A stretch of DNA of 64,000 nucleotides from Hymenopellis radicata (Eukaryota > Basidiomycota > Agaricomycetes > Agaricales > Physalacriaceae), in NCBI GenBank assembly GCA_015501595.1, contig JADNRX010000038.1, positions 124,001-188,000 of the forward strand, read 5' to 3'. Shown here piece by piece: positions 21,577 through 34,957 of the stretch; position 1 is the first letter of the stretch, and every line of letters begins with the position of its first letter. Made by a program: the position numbers and the translations under genes. The notes below the pieces were generated by a model. That model worked only from the letters and a program-made list of their open reading frames with translations, did not search any database and had not been told where the DNA came from.

Positions 21577-24500
21577 CTATGAAGTCGACAGCCTGGGGTC
21601 GCTCAAGATGTCATAGTTATTCATAAAGTATAGCCATCTATCGTCCAACATCTGGTTTCCCATGACGTTCATACCCACATTATTAGTGGCTTGGGCGGGC
21701 ATAGAGCTGTACATCGCGGAGGAGTAAGGAGCCGACGTTTCGTGGAACATGCCATCCCACCCATGGGAAAGGTCGGCGAACGTCGTGAGATGGTCCGTGG
21801 CATGAAACGAGGATAGTGGTGGAAGAACCGTTGAAGTTCGCAACGGCGGTGGCTGCGCAAAATTCGCGAAGCGCTGAGTACTGGGGCCAGATGTATATTC
21901 GCCTAGAAGCAGGGATGGCGGCGTCACATTGGTGTTGCCCAGAAGAGGTGCTGGCGCTGGCGCTGGCGGCGGAATGAAAGGCTTCTGCGGAACTATTATA
22001 TCCGAGGAATCGAATACGGGCATGTCATCTATGGGGGGCGGGCGCTGGGCAGTATCTGTAACTCGCGCGCAGTGGCTCGGGCCTTCTGAAGCATAGGCTC
22101 GAGGACAGGCTTCGGGAAGAGTTAACGGCGAAACAAACAACTACAGCCGCGAAACGTACCAAAGCTCTTGCGGCCCGGCTACTGATTTGGGCGGCGCTTT
22201 TGAATACCCTAAATGCAGTTTCGAACTGTTCCAGCGGTAAAGGCTGAAGATTCAGATGAGCGCCCCTTATGGCAACAGTCCCAACGACGACCTGTCACAA
22301 GAATATCAGCGTAATGTATGATTCAGATACCGGCGGACGCACCGCAGCGGTAAACGCCAAAGACCAGATCCGCCAGATCCTAGCACATAATGCCGGCTTT
22401 TTTCAGATATTGAACGCGGGTGTCCTCAAGAACGATGCATGCACTCTGATATGCGGTGACGACAGATTGGGCATAAGGACTTGACAGGGGTCTGCGGGAT
22501 ATTCGGTCATAGCTTGCGTGAAGAATGCCCGATGAAGGTACAAGAGAACTGCGCCCAGACATGAGCGAAAGAATCGGAAAACAATTATAGATTAAACCCT
22601 TACTGAGTTCTTTGTAATGCGAACGAACAAAATTCCGCATAGATAACGCCGTGGTGTCCTCTATGGTCGGGTTCGTCGGATTCGCCAAACCGAAATCTCT
22701 AACTTTTTGATCCAATTCAAGTACATGTTCCAGCGATGGGGGCTTCGCAGATAGTGTAGCTTGCACAACCTGCAGGAGAAGGTCCGAGAATCGAAACCCC
22801 CAGATACCAACTAGACCGACAGAATTAAGCCACAGCGCGCTCAAGAGGAATTCTAGACACGTACAACCTAAAGGAACCTCGCCTTGTTGGAACGCATTTT
22901 CCTCTTCGGGCGTCGGAATCTTGCAATCGATGAACGACGATATTATGATGGGCGGTCTTCCAGTTACTAAACTCTGCAAAGGCTGCATCAGAATTCTATC
23001 ATACGTATGCCAGGCGAGCATCTACCTGCCATAACGAGCCTGCAACAAGATTCCAGAAATAAACGCGTCGGTCGTACGCCTCTTTGCCTTGAAAGCCCCA
23101 CATCGTGGGATCGACATCTAGACTGGGGTGAATAAAAATTGGAGCATTCAAGAGGGAAGACTGACGGCAACCAATCTAAAAGAACTGTCAGTAATGCGCG
23201 AGTCGTTGAACGAAGGATATCCTCACTCTCAGGGCGACTTGAGAGGCTAGGCTGAGGAGTGCGAACGAAGTTTCTAAATTTTCCTCTTTACCGCTCAAGC
23301 CGTTGTATACGCTCATGAAGTGGAGGACCTACGAGCAGTTAGAACTAGAAACAACTCCAACAGTGTATTACCTTGACAGACACAAAGGACTCCTCCATTA
23401 ATATCGGTTGTAGGGCAAGCGCGGCCTGAGCCAATTTGTAGTAGTGCTGTGCCTCCGTATTATACGGAGGAAGGTCTAGGTCAACCATTGCACCGACGCT
23501 TATCACTATGAGCATGAGTGCGAGATCATGAGGGCCATATTCAACGTCTCTATCACGGTAGATGATGTTGATGAGCTGCCGCATTTCCTGTCTAGACACA
23601 ATATGGAACATCCATGACAGATGCTCCAACATGGTGTCCACGAGTTGAAAAGCGCGCTCGATTGGTGGGAGCAAGCCCTCGATAGAGGTCTGCACGCTCT
23701 GGACAGGTACATTTTGCGGCGTGAAGGGAAAAGAGCGACAGCACATGTTGATTTCGGCAGGAAGATACGACGTATCGAACTCGGCTGTCGAACGCGATTC
23801 AGCTGGGGTTCGCTATCGTTCCTCAGTAAGTCGCTGACGTGAGGGGTATTGTCCGCTTACATTTAGTAGAATCTGCACATTGAACCTATGAGAAACTCGT
23901 CGGGAAGCGATGCATAGATAGAACTACTGACCTCTGATCCGGCTGATGGCCCAAAAAATCTTGATCCGCCATCCTCATCGATATGCAAGACACCCAAGGA
24001 GTCGGTCAGGGTGTTATCGGCGGAAGGGGCGGAAGGGGGTTCTTCTGATTCTTGCGAATCAGGTGGGAGCCGGGGTGAGCCCTCCTCCGCGTCTTCGTTC
24101 TTGCACTTGACGAGTAAAGGATGGGTTTCGTTTGATTGGCCGCGTATGTGATGGCTAGTGCATCTTCTAAAGAGTGCATGCGTGCCTCCAGCTTCTGTAG
24201 AGTCCCATCCAAATGTTCTGTCGCGGCGAGCACGAAACTAATCACTTGACAATGTCAAATTTTCCGTTCAAAAAGGAGGGAGAATAGCGCGTACCGGCTA
24301 CCTTGTCCGGGGGGCACAGTCCCTGCGCAGTTGTCAGTGGCCGCGCTATGCCGATGAAAAGGTAAAACGTACCATTGGGCAGAGAGATCCACACCCGCGT
24401 TTTATACACGTCGAGCATGGCACCATTTTGTCGCAGCGGATTTTCAAACGGCGACATTCTGCACAAGCGATCTCTCCTCTTCGACAGTCTCAGTAGATCG

Positions 24501-24655
24501 TGACATGGACGGTGTCAGAAAACGCACCTTATGCGCTTTGTAGCCTTTACGTGCGTCCGGCTGACGGCTATGGCGGGTCCGCCATCCTCTGAGGCGTTCG
24601 ATGCTGGTCCTGATGTTGATGATTCGCCCAGCTTGTACGGGTGGTACGCAGACAT
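21577..24655 (-). CDS. Zn2Cys6 fungal transcription factor
   Basis: Exon 1 starts at 24655 (MSAYHPYKLGESSTSG). Exon 2 carries the binuclear zinc cluster: IACAECRRLKIRCDKMVPC followed by STCIKRGC and GSLCP, six Cys in the canonical spacing. Next come GTVPPGQGSR and a coiled-coil dimerisation helix (TEHLDGTLQKLEARMHSLEDA). The middle homology region (PF04082-type) is seen at 23750-23340 (FQLVDTMLEHLSWMFHIVSR, and the MLIVISVGAMVDLDLPPYN segment). The C-terminal exons contain IISSFIDCKIPTPEEENAF and a Pro-rich activation-like tail ending FMNNYDILSDPRLSTS. There are nine or more exons, all joinable. It should be a nuclear DNA-binding regulator; no neighbouring pathway genes suggest its targets. 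Confidence 0.85.
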
Positions 24656-26407
24656 ATACAACAAGAGTCGGAGAGTAAGAGTGATATTCGGCCAGGACAG
24701 ATACGATAGACGCGAGATATTGTGATGGATAATGGTGGTCAGGAGCTACCAAAGAAAAATGAAGTCAGTGACAGTGGTAAAACGGAGTCCCTAATCTTAT
24801 CTCGTTCCTAAGCATTTATGTACGTAACGACCTACCCTAATTTGGCACTCGACTTCCTACTGCTGCGGGGAACACATGTCTCCTCGTGACAATGGACATG
24901 GATGATGAAATTCTATCCTTTATGAACGTCAAAGAAGCGTCAAAGACGCTTCGCGGCCCTTTTGCAGGCCTGAGCTTCCCAGTTTTTCACGCTAGTACCA
25001 TGCAGCACGACCTCACGCGTATAGACACGCGCTGAATGGCACATAATGGTAGGCCGTATATACTCAGATGCATTCGAAAAGGGCCTCTTGTGATTGGTAT
25101 GCTAGGATTCAATTGTCAAGTAAAAATTGTTTGAATGTGTTGCTAAGGATGAAGCTGGGGAGTTGTTCAGCGTAGTCAGAGAGTATACGTACTTACAGCA
25201 TGTCTGCTGCGGGCAGGGCACGATGATATACGGGAAAATCAATTCGTGCCAGAGTAGACTCGCTCTTCCCCTCTAGATTCCAACGGGCGCAGTCACTTGA
25301 GCATTATATTGTTTCCCCTGGCAATCGCAAAGCGCTGGCGGAAGCGAAGCGTGTGAGAGCGTGAGACGCAGAGGTGCATGATCCAACCCTTCCGACGGAC
25401 GAGACCCGTTACTTTTGAACAATAGCACGCTTGTTTCCACGAGTCGCCCTGAGGAGGCGTTGTGGGACGTCGAGAGCACATAAAGCATCGTTAGAAAAGA
25501 AAGACAGCGAGACACTTCGACAGCAAGGCGTTCAGCTCGCTCCGGCGAACGTTGAAGAAGCGAGAAAGCTGCAAATTCTCTTCAGTGATTGTTGCACTGC
25601 ACCCGTTCGACGCGGTACTGGCATGGTGAGAAAGCCGAGTCAACTCGAGTCATGAGAGCAGATGAGAGCAAGCAGGGGTATCAACATAGAGAAGGAAAAG
25701 ATACACTTGAATTTCACACGATTGACGCTGAAGAAGGACCTGTCCCGAAATACGGGAATGCTCGGATTCCCAAGAGATTTCGCCACAGTCCACGCAGATT
25801 GCGATGTACAGGGAAGGCGAATACCGGCCATTAAGATGTATAGTCCAGTGAGACGCGCGAGGTTCAAGTAAGTCTGGCAACCGTAGGAAACACTTACTGA
25901 GTTACTATCCAGTAAATGCAAGTTCGTGAACGGTCGCGCGGTAAATGATTGTGAGAGTGTGGGTCTGTGTGGGTACAGCACTATCATGAAAGGTCTTTGA
26001 AATTTATGAAACGGCGAGGAGGATCGTTGCAGTCCTCGTGAGGAGGCAACGCGCTAGGGTTGCACTAAATTGTTCGGAGCTGTTGATTGTTAACCAGACG
26101 ATCCGACAGCGTTTCGAAGGACGGGATTTTACAAGTCGTTTGAGGGCTTGACAACTAAGGACGATTGATAAGCCGAGCATTCCCGATGAAGAGGATGCCG
26201 GGAGTATCCAGGTGGGTGAGCTATGACCGGGAAAGAAGAGTGAGATTGTGATCTAGACCTCGATTATATAATCGATCACTCCTTAACAAAAAACTCCTAC
26301 AAGCACCCACAACCGACACGGATTGTGACGCGCTGCTATAACCAAATGTATACAGATTCTCAAATAACGTTCACTTTTTCATTGACTTCGTAGTTCATCC
26401 GTCCATC
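24656..26407. other. 1.75 kb without a clear gene
   Basis: Frames on both strands at 25270-25990 (for example minus 25515, starting MSRCLSFLTMLYVL) are suggestive but neither match a family nor join into a model. A 16-bp AT-rich perfect palindrome (tcgattatataatcga, 26260-26275) lies about 130 bases upstream of the JIP5 start. Confidence 0.4.
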
Positions 26408-28025
26408 ATGACGGACATACCCATGGGCGCGCAGGTCTTCGACCTCGCCTTCCACCCAACACATTGCACTGCATATACATGCCTCATGTCCGGCCAGGTC
26501 AAGGCCATATCATATGACCATAGCGGCCGCTACAAGGAATCATTTTCTGTATCTGTCTCCCAGCGTTCCTGTCGGGGAATCTCCATAAATGAGGACGGCT
26601 CTAACATTTACGTTGTGGGGAAGGGCAAAGCTTTACAGTATGCTCATAGCTGTCCTTGTCGCGTTGTTATCTCAGGCACATCTTTAGCACTCTCGACACG
26701 TTAACTGGCAAGGTTATCCAAAGTCGGACTAAAGCCCACGAGTGTGTGGCCTTCATTGCATCTTTCACTCACTGACAGTGGTTTAAGCTCCCCCATCAAT
26801 CGTGTCAAGCACTTGACACCGTGGCTGCTGTCTACCGGTGATGATGACGGCGTAATTAAGGTATTTAGTCCCCATGACAAGCGTTACGCGGCTAACTTTT
26901 ACCGTTGAATATAGCTTTGGGACCCGAGGAAAAAAGAATCAATACGCAAGCACTCACAACACTTCGACTATATTACGGATTTTCTCTGGCTCGATGATAA
27001 GAAACAATTGGTTGCTACAAGGTTTGTGGAGCCAACTCTGGACTCGGTCGATTTCCTGATTTCCTGTTTAGTGGTGATGGTACTCTGTCCGTCATGGACG
27101 TCCGTTCCAAGAAGACGGAACCCTTTGCACATTCGGAGGACCAGGAAGATGAATTATTATGCATTGCGCCTATCAAAGGGTGCGCTTAATTTCGCATGCA
27201 ATCAACTCCCGGTGAATGATTTCCCCAGGTCAAGCAAGGCCGTAGTTGGGATGCAAACGGGCGTATTATCTATTTTTAATAGAAGTAGCGGCTGGGGGGA
27301 TTGCGTCGATCGTGTGCCAGGGTAAATCGCGTTTCCCCACTTTCCCCGCCGACCTTGACTTACGTCTGTTGGGCAAGACACCCTCAATCAGTGGACACGA
27401 TGTGCAACCTACCGGAGTCCCTACCGGATGTCGATGTGTCGAGTACGTTACTCACAGGGTCATCGGATGGAATTGTACGTGCCATCCAGGTCTTCCCCAC
27501 GAAGCTCTTGGGCGTCGTGGCTGATCATGGGGAGTGGCCAATAGAAAAGGTCGTTGTGGGGGAAGGTATATCGTGCCTGACCCTAGACGACTCCGACGAG
27601 CCTTCATCGCCTGCCGAAAAGAAGAGCGACGCTGAGGAGAATGACGAGGAAGAGGAGCAGGAGAACGACGGTCGCTGGTGGGTCGGTAGCGTCGGGCACG
27701 ACGAAATCCTCAAGTTGACAAATCTCCGAAATTTCTTTCGACCGGGCGGGTAAATGTCGAGGAAACCGACGTAGAATCTGGGGCGGTAACGCTGGATGTG
27801 GCTGCCGCTTCTGACTCTGAATCGGATAGAGACGAGGAAGAGCATGTCCCCGCCCAGGCTGCGAGCCTGAAATCCTCTTCGGATGATGATGACTCCGATT
27901 CGCCTGAGCCAGAGCCCACTGCGAAGAAGAGGAAGCAAAAACCAGAGAAGAATCCTCTCGCCGTGAAACGCAAAAAGGGAAAGAACACGGTGGATGTAGA
28001 GGGCCAGTTCTTTGACGAGCTCTGA
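26408..28025 (+). CDS. JIP5: WD40 protein JIP5 / WDR55 homologue
   Basis: Starts at 26408 (MTDIPMGAQVFDLAFHPTH). Exons joined by short introns give GRYKESFSVSVSQRSCRGIS, QHIFSTLDTLTGKVIQSR, INRVKHLTPWLLSTGDDDG, KLWDPRKKESIRKHSQHFDY, then TSGDGTLSVMDVRSKK, LSIFNRSSGWGDCVDR, LTGSSDGIVRAIQVFPTKLL, and WWVGSVGHDEILKLTNLRNF: the order of blades in fungal JIP5. JIP5/WDR55 is a nucleolar WD40 protein needed for ribosome biogenesis. The C-terminal tail (acidic, then KKRKQKPEKNPLAVKRKKG and EGQFFDEL) is in another frame: after FFRPGG the frame meets TAA at 27751, and one added base near the GGGCGGG run would restore it. Either an assembly error or loss of the tail. Confidence 0.85.
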
Positions 28026-29185
28026 CACATGTCGGGTGGGTGGTTACTGCGACTGTTCTTTGACAATCAGCAGGACATCCTTCATGCTTTTTATGGCTGT
28101 GGTGTAATGGTAGATTTTTCTTTGATTGTGACGTTTCGTAGTCAGAATGCTAATAGAGGGAAGAAATCACCACAGAGCCTTCGAGCTTCGAAGGGCTTCG
28201 AATGGAATTAGAAACTTTGTTGTGCGGTGCGCCACATTCACTCTCCTTGACGCTACAGTTCTGTGGCGTCCGGTTAAGTTGTGGATTTGTTATTGGAGGA
28301 GGTCAGCCTACCAAACTACGGCCCACTTTCTAACACTCGGTGCATACCGCTGTCTCAATTTCCTACTTCGTGTCAATTTAAGAAGCGTCTCACGATTATC
28401 AGTGGAAACCTTCAGTGACGAGTGAAGGGGCTAGTAAGCGGCGGCAAATAAATTCTACGGCCCTCGGCTGTAAAGGGCGCCGCAATCTGAACGAAGAAGC
28501 TTCTGATCCACGAAAAACGGTGGCTGTTTTCCTAATAATGCCCTTACCATTTTCGTGATTTGGTTCAGTTCATCGAGGTTCATCGGCGAGAGGATATATG
28601 GAGCGAACCATCAGATTAGATCTGAAGTGAATACATTTCAATGATGCGTATGATGCGCCTCCGTGACGGACAGGTACACAACCTCCGTTGATGAGAACTT
28701 TATGTCGAAAGGGGAGGGAGAAGGCTAGACTGCCAGCGGAGGCAGTATTCTGTCACTTCTCAACTTCTAAGAACGAGGGTCCTGGGCAGCTCAACAGTTG
28801 TAGGATCTGTTCAAGCTCGCTATAACTTCGACGTCCGCCAAAAGTACGTTGTGGATCAGTGTGTGCGGGGTAGGGCGGAGCTCATCCGAGGAAATCGCGC
28901 CTCGTGACGGTAATCGACGCTCTGGTCCGCTCCGGATCGGGAACCTCTTCTCCTTCCTCCACGACCACTTTTCGCACGACCTAGTATTATTCTGGCAATT
29001 CCAAATTTCAACGTAGCATGAGTCTGGCATCTCGCAGGCTACTCGTCGCGGGCGTATGTGCCCCGACAATAACCCATCTACATACTGATGGATTCGACTA
29101 ATAGGTCCGTCCGGCTAATTATGGGCTCCTCTCTACTTGTCGTTCTGGAAAGGCTCGCGCGCTGTCGACGCGAGCGTCAGGAATA
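28026..29185. other. Intergenic, no gene seen
   Basis: No frame with recognisable motifs. A small duplication, cgagcttcgaagggcttcg, occurs near 28180. Confidence 0.4.
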
Positions 29186-31399
29186 ATGGCGTCCTTGGGC
29201 CTTGAAGACAGCGCTGAATTGTGTGGCGTTTATGATGGAGAATGGAAAGGATCCGGCGAAGTTATAACGTCCGTGTGCCCGACAACGGGCGAGGTCCTTG
29301 CGCGTATCAAGACGGTAAGTCTCCGGGCTGTATCTTTATTGCGAATCAAATGCGTAAACCGTACATAGGCGTCACCAGAGGAGGTCCAACAAAGCATCGT
29401 CAAGAGCCGTGAGGCATACAAGTCATTTCGAAGTGCGTACCCATCTCTTTTGACAGGTCCTTGTTCTCGTTTGAGCTTTGTTTTAGATGTTCCCGCTCCT
29501 CGTCGCGGAGAGATCCTTCGGCAGATTCGTGAGGCCCTATCAGCCAAGGTGGGAACATCATCCCACAATGAATGCTTCCCGGGCACGTATGCTTAGTTCC
29601 ATCTTCCCAGCGTGAAGCTCTCGGCGCTTTGGTGTCCCTAGAGATGGGAAAAATCAAGACGGAAGGCGTAGGGGAGGTCCAGGAATTTATTGATATCGTA
29701 AGGGCGTCTTGTTTTCCGCGTTTCATTATTCAATAACATGTCTAATAGTGTGACTATGCTGTGGGTCTTTCTAGAATGATGAACGGCCGGGTTGTCGCTT
29801 CTGAGCGCGTAGGTCATTCTATTTTGGAAGGTTGTTCAAATTATAACGGAAAGTTGCCTGTCACTCATCTGGTTTGCAGTGCCAAACCCTTTGGGAGTGG
29901 TTGGAGTTCTGACCGCCTTTAATTTTCCCGTGGCTGTTTACGGCTGGTCTGCCTTCCTATGCGTTGCAAGAGCTCGTTTTCTTATATACTATACTGTTCT
30001 AGGAATCTCTCGCTTTCGCTAGCAGCTGGTAATGCTACACTTTGGAAACCTTCACCGACTACGCCTTTGTGCGCGATCGCTATTACGAGAATTGTTAGCC
30101 AAGTTTTGGAAAACAATGGTATTGATGGCGCTGTAGCTGGACTCACGACCGGTGGAAAGGCCGTCGGCGTCTCCCTTGTGGAAAGCCCAAGCATCGAACT
30201 CAGTAAGCCTAGATCCCGTCTCCACCTGCTCAAAGCTAAACGAAGACAGTCTCTTTTACTGGCAGTGAACAGGTTGGCCGTATCGTAGGGCAGAACGTCA
30301 GTGCTCGCTTTGGCAAGACAATTTTGGAATTGGGTGGCAACAACGGTACGCATCAAACCTGATCGCAATCCAGCCACACTTTCTCATTCCAATACAGCCT
30401 CCGTCGTAATGGCCGATGCCGACCTTTCTATGGCGGTCCCTTCAGTCTTTTTTGGAGCTGTCGGGACTGCGGGTCAACGCTGCACGTCTACTCGCCGACT
30501 CTTCTTACAGCGAGGTATAGCCGACGAATTCTTACAACGGATAACGACGCTGTACAGTGCTGTCGATCCGGGGGACCCGCTTGTGGATAGCACCCTGATC
30601 GGCCCTTTGCATACGAAGAACGCCGTACACAACTACAGCAACACGGTAGCGCATCTTCGGTCAATTGGAGCTGACATCGTGATTGGTGGCGATGTTTGCA
30701 CGCAGGCGCCTCTTGACTCTGGCAACTTTGTACAGCCTACAGTCTCGATTCCGAAATCCGTGGACATGAGGGATAGGATATGGTCTACGGAGACTTTTGC
30801 ACCGATTCTTAATGTTGCTATTTTTGATGAACTGGACCAAGCGATCGAATGGAATAACGCCGTACCTCAAGTAAGATACACCAAGTCTTCCACGATGCGT
30901 CTGGCTAATCATCATATGTCTAGGGCCTCTCCAGTAGTCTCTGGACCCGCGACCTCCGTAACGTTGGTCGGTGGATCGGGCCAAATGGATCGGATGCGGG
31001 CATAGTCAATGTAATTCTACGTCGCGCGTGATGTGTTTCTTGCATTGATTTCCCTCTAGATTAACGTGGGTACGAGCGGCGCTGAAATCGGTGCTGCCTT
31101 TGGTGGAAACAAGGTATGATTTATTTATTATATGAGCTGTTCTCTTCTTCACCTGGTTCCTGTATAGAGTACGGGCTGGTACGTTTAGATGTCTGGGATT
31201 CATGCAGTCTACTGATTCATTCAATCTAGGGGTCGTGAGTCGGGTGGTGATGCTTGGAAGCAATACGTACGCTGGAGCGCATGTACGAGTACGCATCAAT
31301 TCTTCTTGAAACGCGACTTGCTCGTCTGATGTTCGTTCATTGACAGTCAACTTCTCGAACGAGGCACCGTTAGCACAAGGTGTCAACTTTGCTACGTGA
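29186..31399 (+). CDS. ALDH7-type aldehyde dehydrogenase (aminoadipate semialdehyde)
   Basis: Starts at 29186 ([20 protein letters not shown]). Exons read [63 protein letters not shown] (cofactor-binding strand) and [19 protein letters not shown]. Then ILELGGNN gives the catalytic base Glu and [15 protein letters not shown] the nucleophile Cys. The C-terminus [37 protein letters not shown] and [11 protein letters not shown] is diagnostic for the antiquitin (ALDH7) branch; it requires a final intron 31281-31344 and ends at 31397-31399. ALDH7 enzymes oxidise alpha-aminoadipic semialdehyde and related aldehydes with NAD+. In fungi, which make lysine through aminoadipate, the role is probably aldehyde detoxification or lysine breakdown (inference). 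There are about 13 exons, with no break seen. Confidence 0.88.
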
Positions 31400-31996
31400 T
31401 GTTGGTCCACAGAATTCAGGCAATCTGAAGAAAGGACAAATCGTTTTGGATCTGGGGGATTGTTCTCTTCCAATTCGATCTTACCCAAAGAGTCGATGTG
31501 TGACTGTGTGACCTTGCTGGCGCGGACGGTTAGCAGCTGTAATCTCCTTCAAGTATGATGCCTGATCCGATATCTCCATAACGGTATTTTCTGTTACGCC
31601 GAGTCACCATGTAAGAGATTTATAACGTTAAGATATAAAACTGTTGATCAACGTGGACATAAAAGGACGCCGTCACTTCGTGTGAACGTTACCGGTTTGG
31701 TTCAATCAGTCCAACCCTCTTATAGATTCTCGCCCGGAGGTCTTGACCCGTCGTATCCAAGGTTGTCAGTGACGAAAGCTCCGGCTTAACGAGTCGCATC
31801 AATCTCTTTTGGCAGTGTGCCATCAGGAATCAACCTCCATCATCACTACCAAACTGATCCCGGCCATATAAGTTGGCAAGTTGTCTGTCTAGCGTCTTCG
31901 AATTCTGCCCGGTCTGCATCTTGGCATCGTCGCTGTCCTGATACCCTTTCTTCCCCCGCGCCAATCCTTATTTCATTTCACGCTTCGACATTAATT
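31400..31996. other. Intergenic / promoter of the next gene
   Basis: No coding signal. A frame opens at 31817 upstream of the chosen ATG but has untranslated-region-like composition. Confidence 0.4.
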
Positions 31997-33655
31997 ATGG
32001 CTACTACTACCGACGACCTGCCATGGCCAGAGCTGGGGAATGTGTCCCGGGGCGCCACCAGAGGAAACCAGGGCCAGAAGGGCGTCCTTGGGCCTCCTGA
32101 TCGCGACGGCCGCTGTATTCTCCAGTTACGCGTCCAACCGGGTGTTTTGGCGGTACGCCTGAACCGCCAAGCCAGCGATTGGTACAGGACTCTGGATAAC
32201 GAGGTGAACCGCGCGTTGAAGATGACGAAGACGTACTGGCGTAAAGCGCGGCGGCGACAGGACTACGACGCTCGCGCGGACCAGGACCACATGGAATTAC
32301 ACGAATGGCTTCAGCAGCTCAAGGATAAGACTATGTCACACCTCGAGCTGCTAATGCAGAAAGGCGATATTCAGGGACCCCCGTACGTCATGCCAGACGA
32401 CGTCGAGCTCACTTTCATGCGGAAATTCATCGAGCGACAAGCCGCCGGGATCCCCATAATCCCCGGCTGCGCAACTCGATGGGAGAGTCTGGGTACACAA
32501 TTCACGATGATCACTCCGTCGATTCAGGGTCACCAGATATGTCTGACCAAGGTTACGGCGAACATAAAATGCGGGCGGCAGGTGTCGGTAAGCCAACCCA
32601 ACTCTCTCCCGGTTCCATGTCCCTTACCGCTGCTACAGATGTTTCCGATGCCTCCAGTAATTTTCTCCAGTCCTCACGAAATTCTCATTCCCCTTCCCTC
32701 CGTGACCCCGCTACACTGGGCCAGGAAGCTACCACATCGAGTATGTTCACTTTCACCAGTTTTAATCTTGATTTAATTGATGATGACATTCAGAGCAAGC
32801 CCTGCAAGTGTCCCGGTCAGCCCTGGCAAGGGCCCAGAAAGACACACAGGACGCATTTCTGCGCTACACGGCATGTCTGGACAACGAGAGACAGGCACGA
32901 CAATCGGTATTGTCCGCCGAGAAGAGACGAGATGATATCAGTGAGGAACGCGTTATGTGTCGTGTTTCATAGTCTAATGTCTTGTTCTAGTGTCTGCTAT
33001 CCTTGCCCTCAACCAAGGTGTCCTGACAGGCGGTAAGTGCCGATCCGGATTTCGGTTGCTTCTATTCATACTGATGCTTCCGTTTTTACCAGTCGACCAG
33101 CGATCCAGGCATTCTTCCCTGCCCCTGGACGATAACCAGAGATATCACGCAGAGGTACGCCACATATTAACACGTCTGACATGAACTGATCATGAAGTAG
33201 GCTGTATCGCGGGCGAATACAAAAACGTTAGATTGGTCGGATGCTGGTGACGGGCAGCCGGTATACGCGACCGAAACCTTACCTCAGTTAGAGGTAGGAA
33301 GCTTGCTTCGTTCCTCGTTCCTGACGTTGACCCGACACCCTTATAGGATCCTACTGGCCGGTCTCGCAAACATTCGCGTACATGGGAGAGTACTACGCCA
33401 CTTCAACAAGGTGGGCTACCTTTTCCCTCGGTATCGGCCGTCAGATTCAGTCTGAACGACTTCTAGTAGATGGCCAGTACGATGTACATGTGCATAATCT
33501 TCCGTGATCAAAACGATGATTCTAACTGTTGTTCTTCATAGGATATTACGGGCCTGCCCCCGCCCAGGAAAAGAATGCATCATATGATATCGGGTTTCGA
33601 GGTCCTGAACAACGCAGCTATGCAAGTTCCGCCTCAGAACACGTACCACCCTTAA
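31997..33655 (+). CDS. Hypothetical coiled-coil protein
   Basis: I chose the ATG at 31997 (MATTTDDLPWPELGNVSRG) over one at 31817, because the upstream stretch lacks coding character. Exon 1 is basic and helical (WYRTLDNEVNRALKMTKTYW, QDHMELHEWLQQLKDKTMSH). From about 32480 the better frame is shifted by one (GYTIHDDHSVDSGSPDMSDQ, Ser-rich), without a clear intron: an unannotated splice or a one-base error next to GGG at 32479-32483. Later exons give a long heptad region (RSALARAQKDTQDAFLRYTA and onward), SAILALNQGVLTG, and a C-terminus ILLAGLANIRVHGRVLRHFN then PPPRKRMHHMISGFEVLNN, ending at 33655. The function is unknown. Introns at 32983, 33033, 33155, 33295 and 33412 all have good borders. 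Confidence 0.6.
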
Positions 33656-34003
33656 ACGATACCCTCGCATTATATTATGGCTCTACCACGCACGACCTCC
33701 GATGACTATTTATCTCGTTATCACTCGCATTGCAGCTATCACAGTTACCCAGTTATATTATATGTATCATTAGTCTTGGGACGGGAACGCTTTACTTTAT
33801 TTTCATTCTAACTCAGATACCCTCTGACAATCCATCGGTGGCGGCATTCCGGAAGCATTTCGTCATGTTGTGATCTTGTCAAATGGGTATAAACTCGGCG
33901 TTCTTTTTTCTTGCATCACCGAACCGGATACCAGAAGGAGCGTTCGACGCTGTTGACAGTTTGATGATGAGGATCAAACAGATTGAAAGCGCGGACTCAC
34001 GAC

Positions 34004-34478
34004 TCACGAGCTTTCGAGTTTCCTGGGGAGCAGGAAGATTTCATCTGCATGATTTACCATCATGCGCTCACCGCGGAACTCAAGTAATACCAGAGTATCA
34101 ATGGGGCGAGAAATTGATGGTGTTGGCGCCACGGTCAAGGTGCGGCGCATCTTTGGAAAATTTGAATCGGAGATATCAGCGGAGTCCCATGACGCATACA
34201 GGCGCCTAGGCTGTAGGACTGCCTCTTCATGAATATCTGTAGAAAACAAAATAAAGACTGTATGAATTCATGGAGCATACTACCTCTTAATTAATGGTGA
34301 GCAGGCCTTGAATGCTCTGACCTTCAGAACGGAAATTCAATCTCCGCATCTTATCGGCGGGGCTAGCCGCCTTTGCCGACGGATCAGAAGGAACGATGCC
34401 CTTGGGGTAAGCAAACTGGGGGAAGGCACATACAGTAAGGAAAAGTATCACAGATCTCGAGGTGAGAAGACGATCCAT
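34004..34478 (-). CDS. Small secreted protein, hypothetical
   Basis: Starts at 34478 with MDRLLTSRSVILFLTVCAFP, a signal peptide, followed by a short Ala/Ser-rich segment. An intron (donor gtcaga, acceptor ttctacag) joins GlnSerGlu-type sequence to IHEEAVLQPRRLYASWDSAD, then SNFPKMRRTLTVAPTPSI and FRG; a second short intron may follow (gtgagc...tgcag). About 130 residues, with no Cys pattern of known effectors and no known domain. A secreted role is inferred from the signal peptide only. Confidence 0.4.
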
Positions 34479-34957
34479 GTGTACGACGAAGGGCCAATCC
34501 GCCTTGGAATTTTCGAACGCTAAATAAAGTTTCTGCTGGGGATTGCCGTGCTTGGTCGCCGCGGGCGATTAAGCAGATGGTGGCCTTCTTTCTTTACGGC
34601 TTGCATACCGTCTTCTTGGGATCTGGTTCACACCCCGCCAACGACAACCTGTTTCTTGCTTCTACGCGCTTTCCTGTCCTATAATCTATTTGACTCGGCT
34701 CCACATGGTGCATTTGTGCTCTGCGTATTTGACTCTCGTCTCCCAAACATCACGTTGCTCGAACGCCCTCTACTGTCTGCTACTAAGCTCTACGTATGCA
34801 TGTCTCGTCAACAATATGACGTGGTGCATACTGTACAAAGAGCTCTTTGTTTCCGCTGCGGAGACGTCCGTACCTAAAAGGCCAACTGCGTTTCTTGCAT
34901 CACCTCCATCTCGCTGTTCATGCAGTAACTCGACTCGCGTAGCCATCACAGCAGAAA
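34479..34957. other. Intergenic, no gene seen
   Basis: Plus-strand open frames at 34548-34877 lack motifs. Probably the promoter region of the CCCH gene that follows. Confidence 0.35.

Noticed and set aside
21577..31399. Secondary-metabolite or catabolic gene cluster around the Zn2Cys6 factor and ALDH7
   Set aside because: The genes between and around are unrelated (JIP5, unknowns); there are no core biosynthetic genes or transporters.
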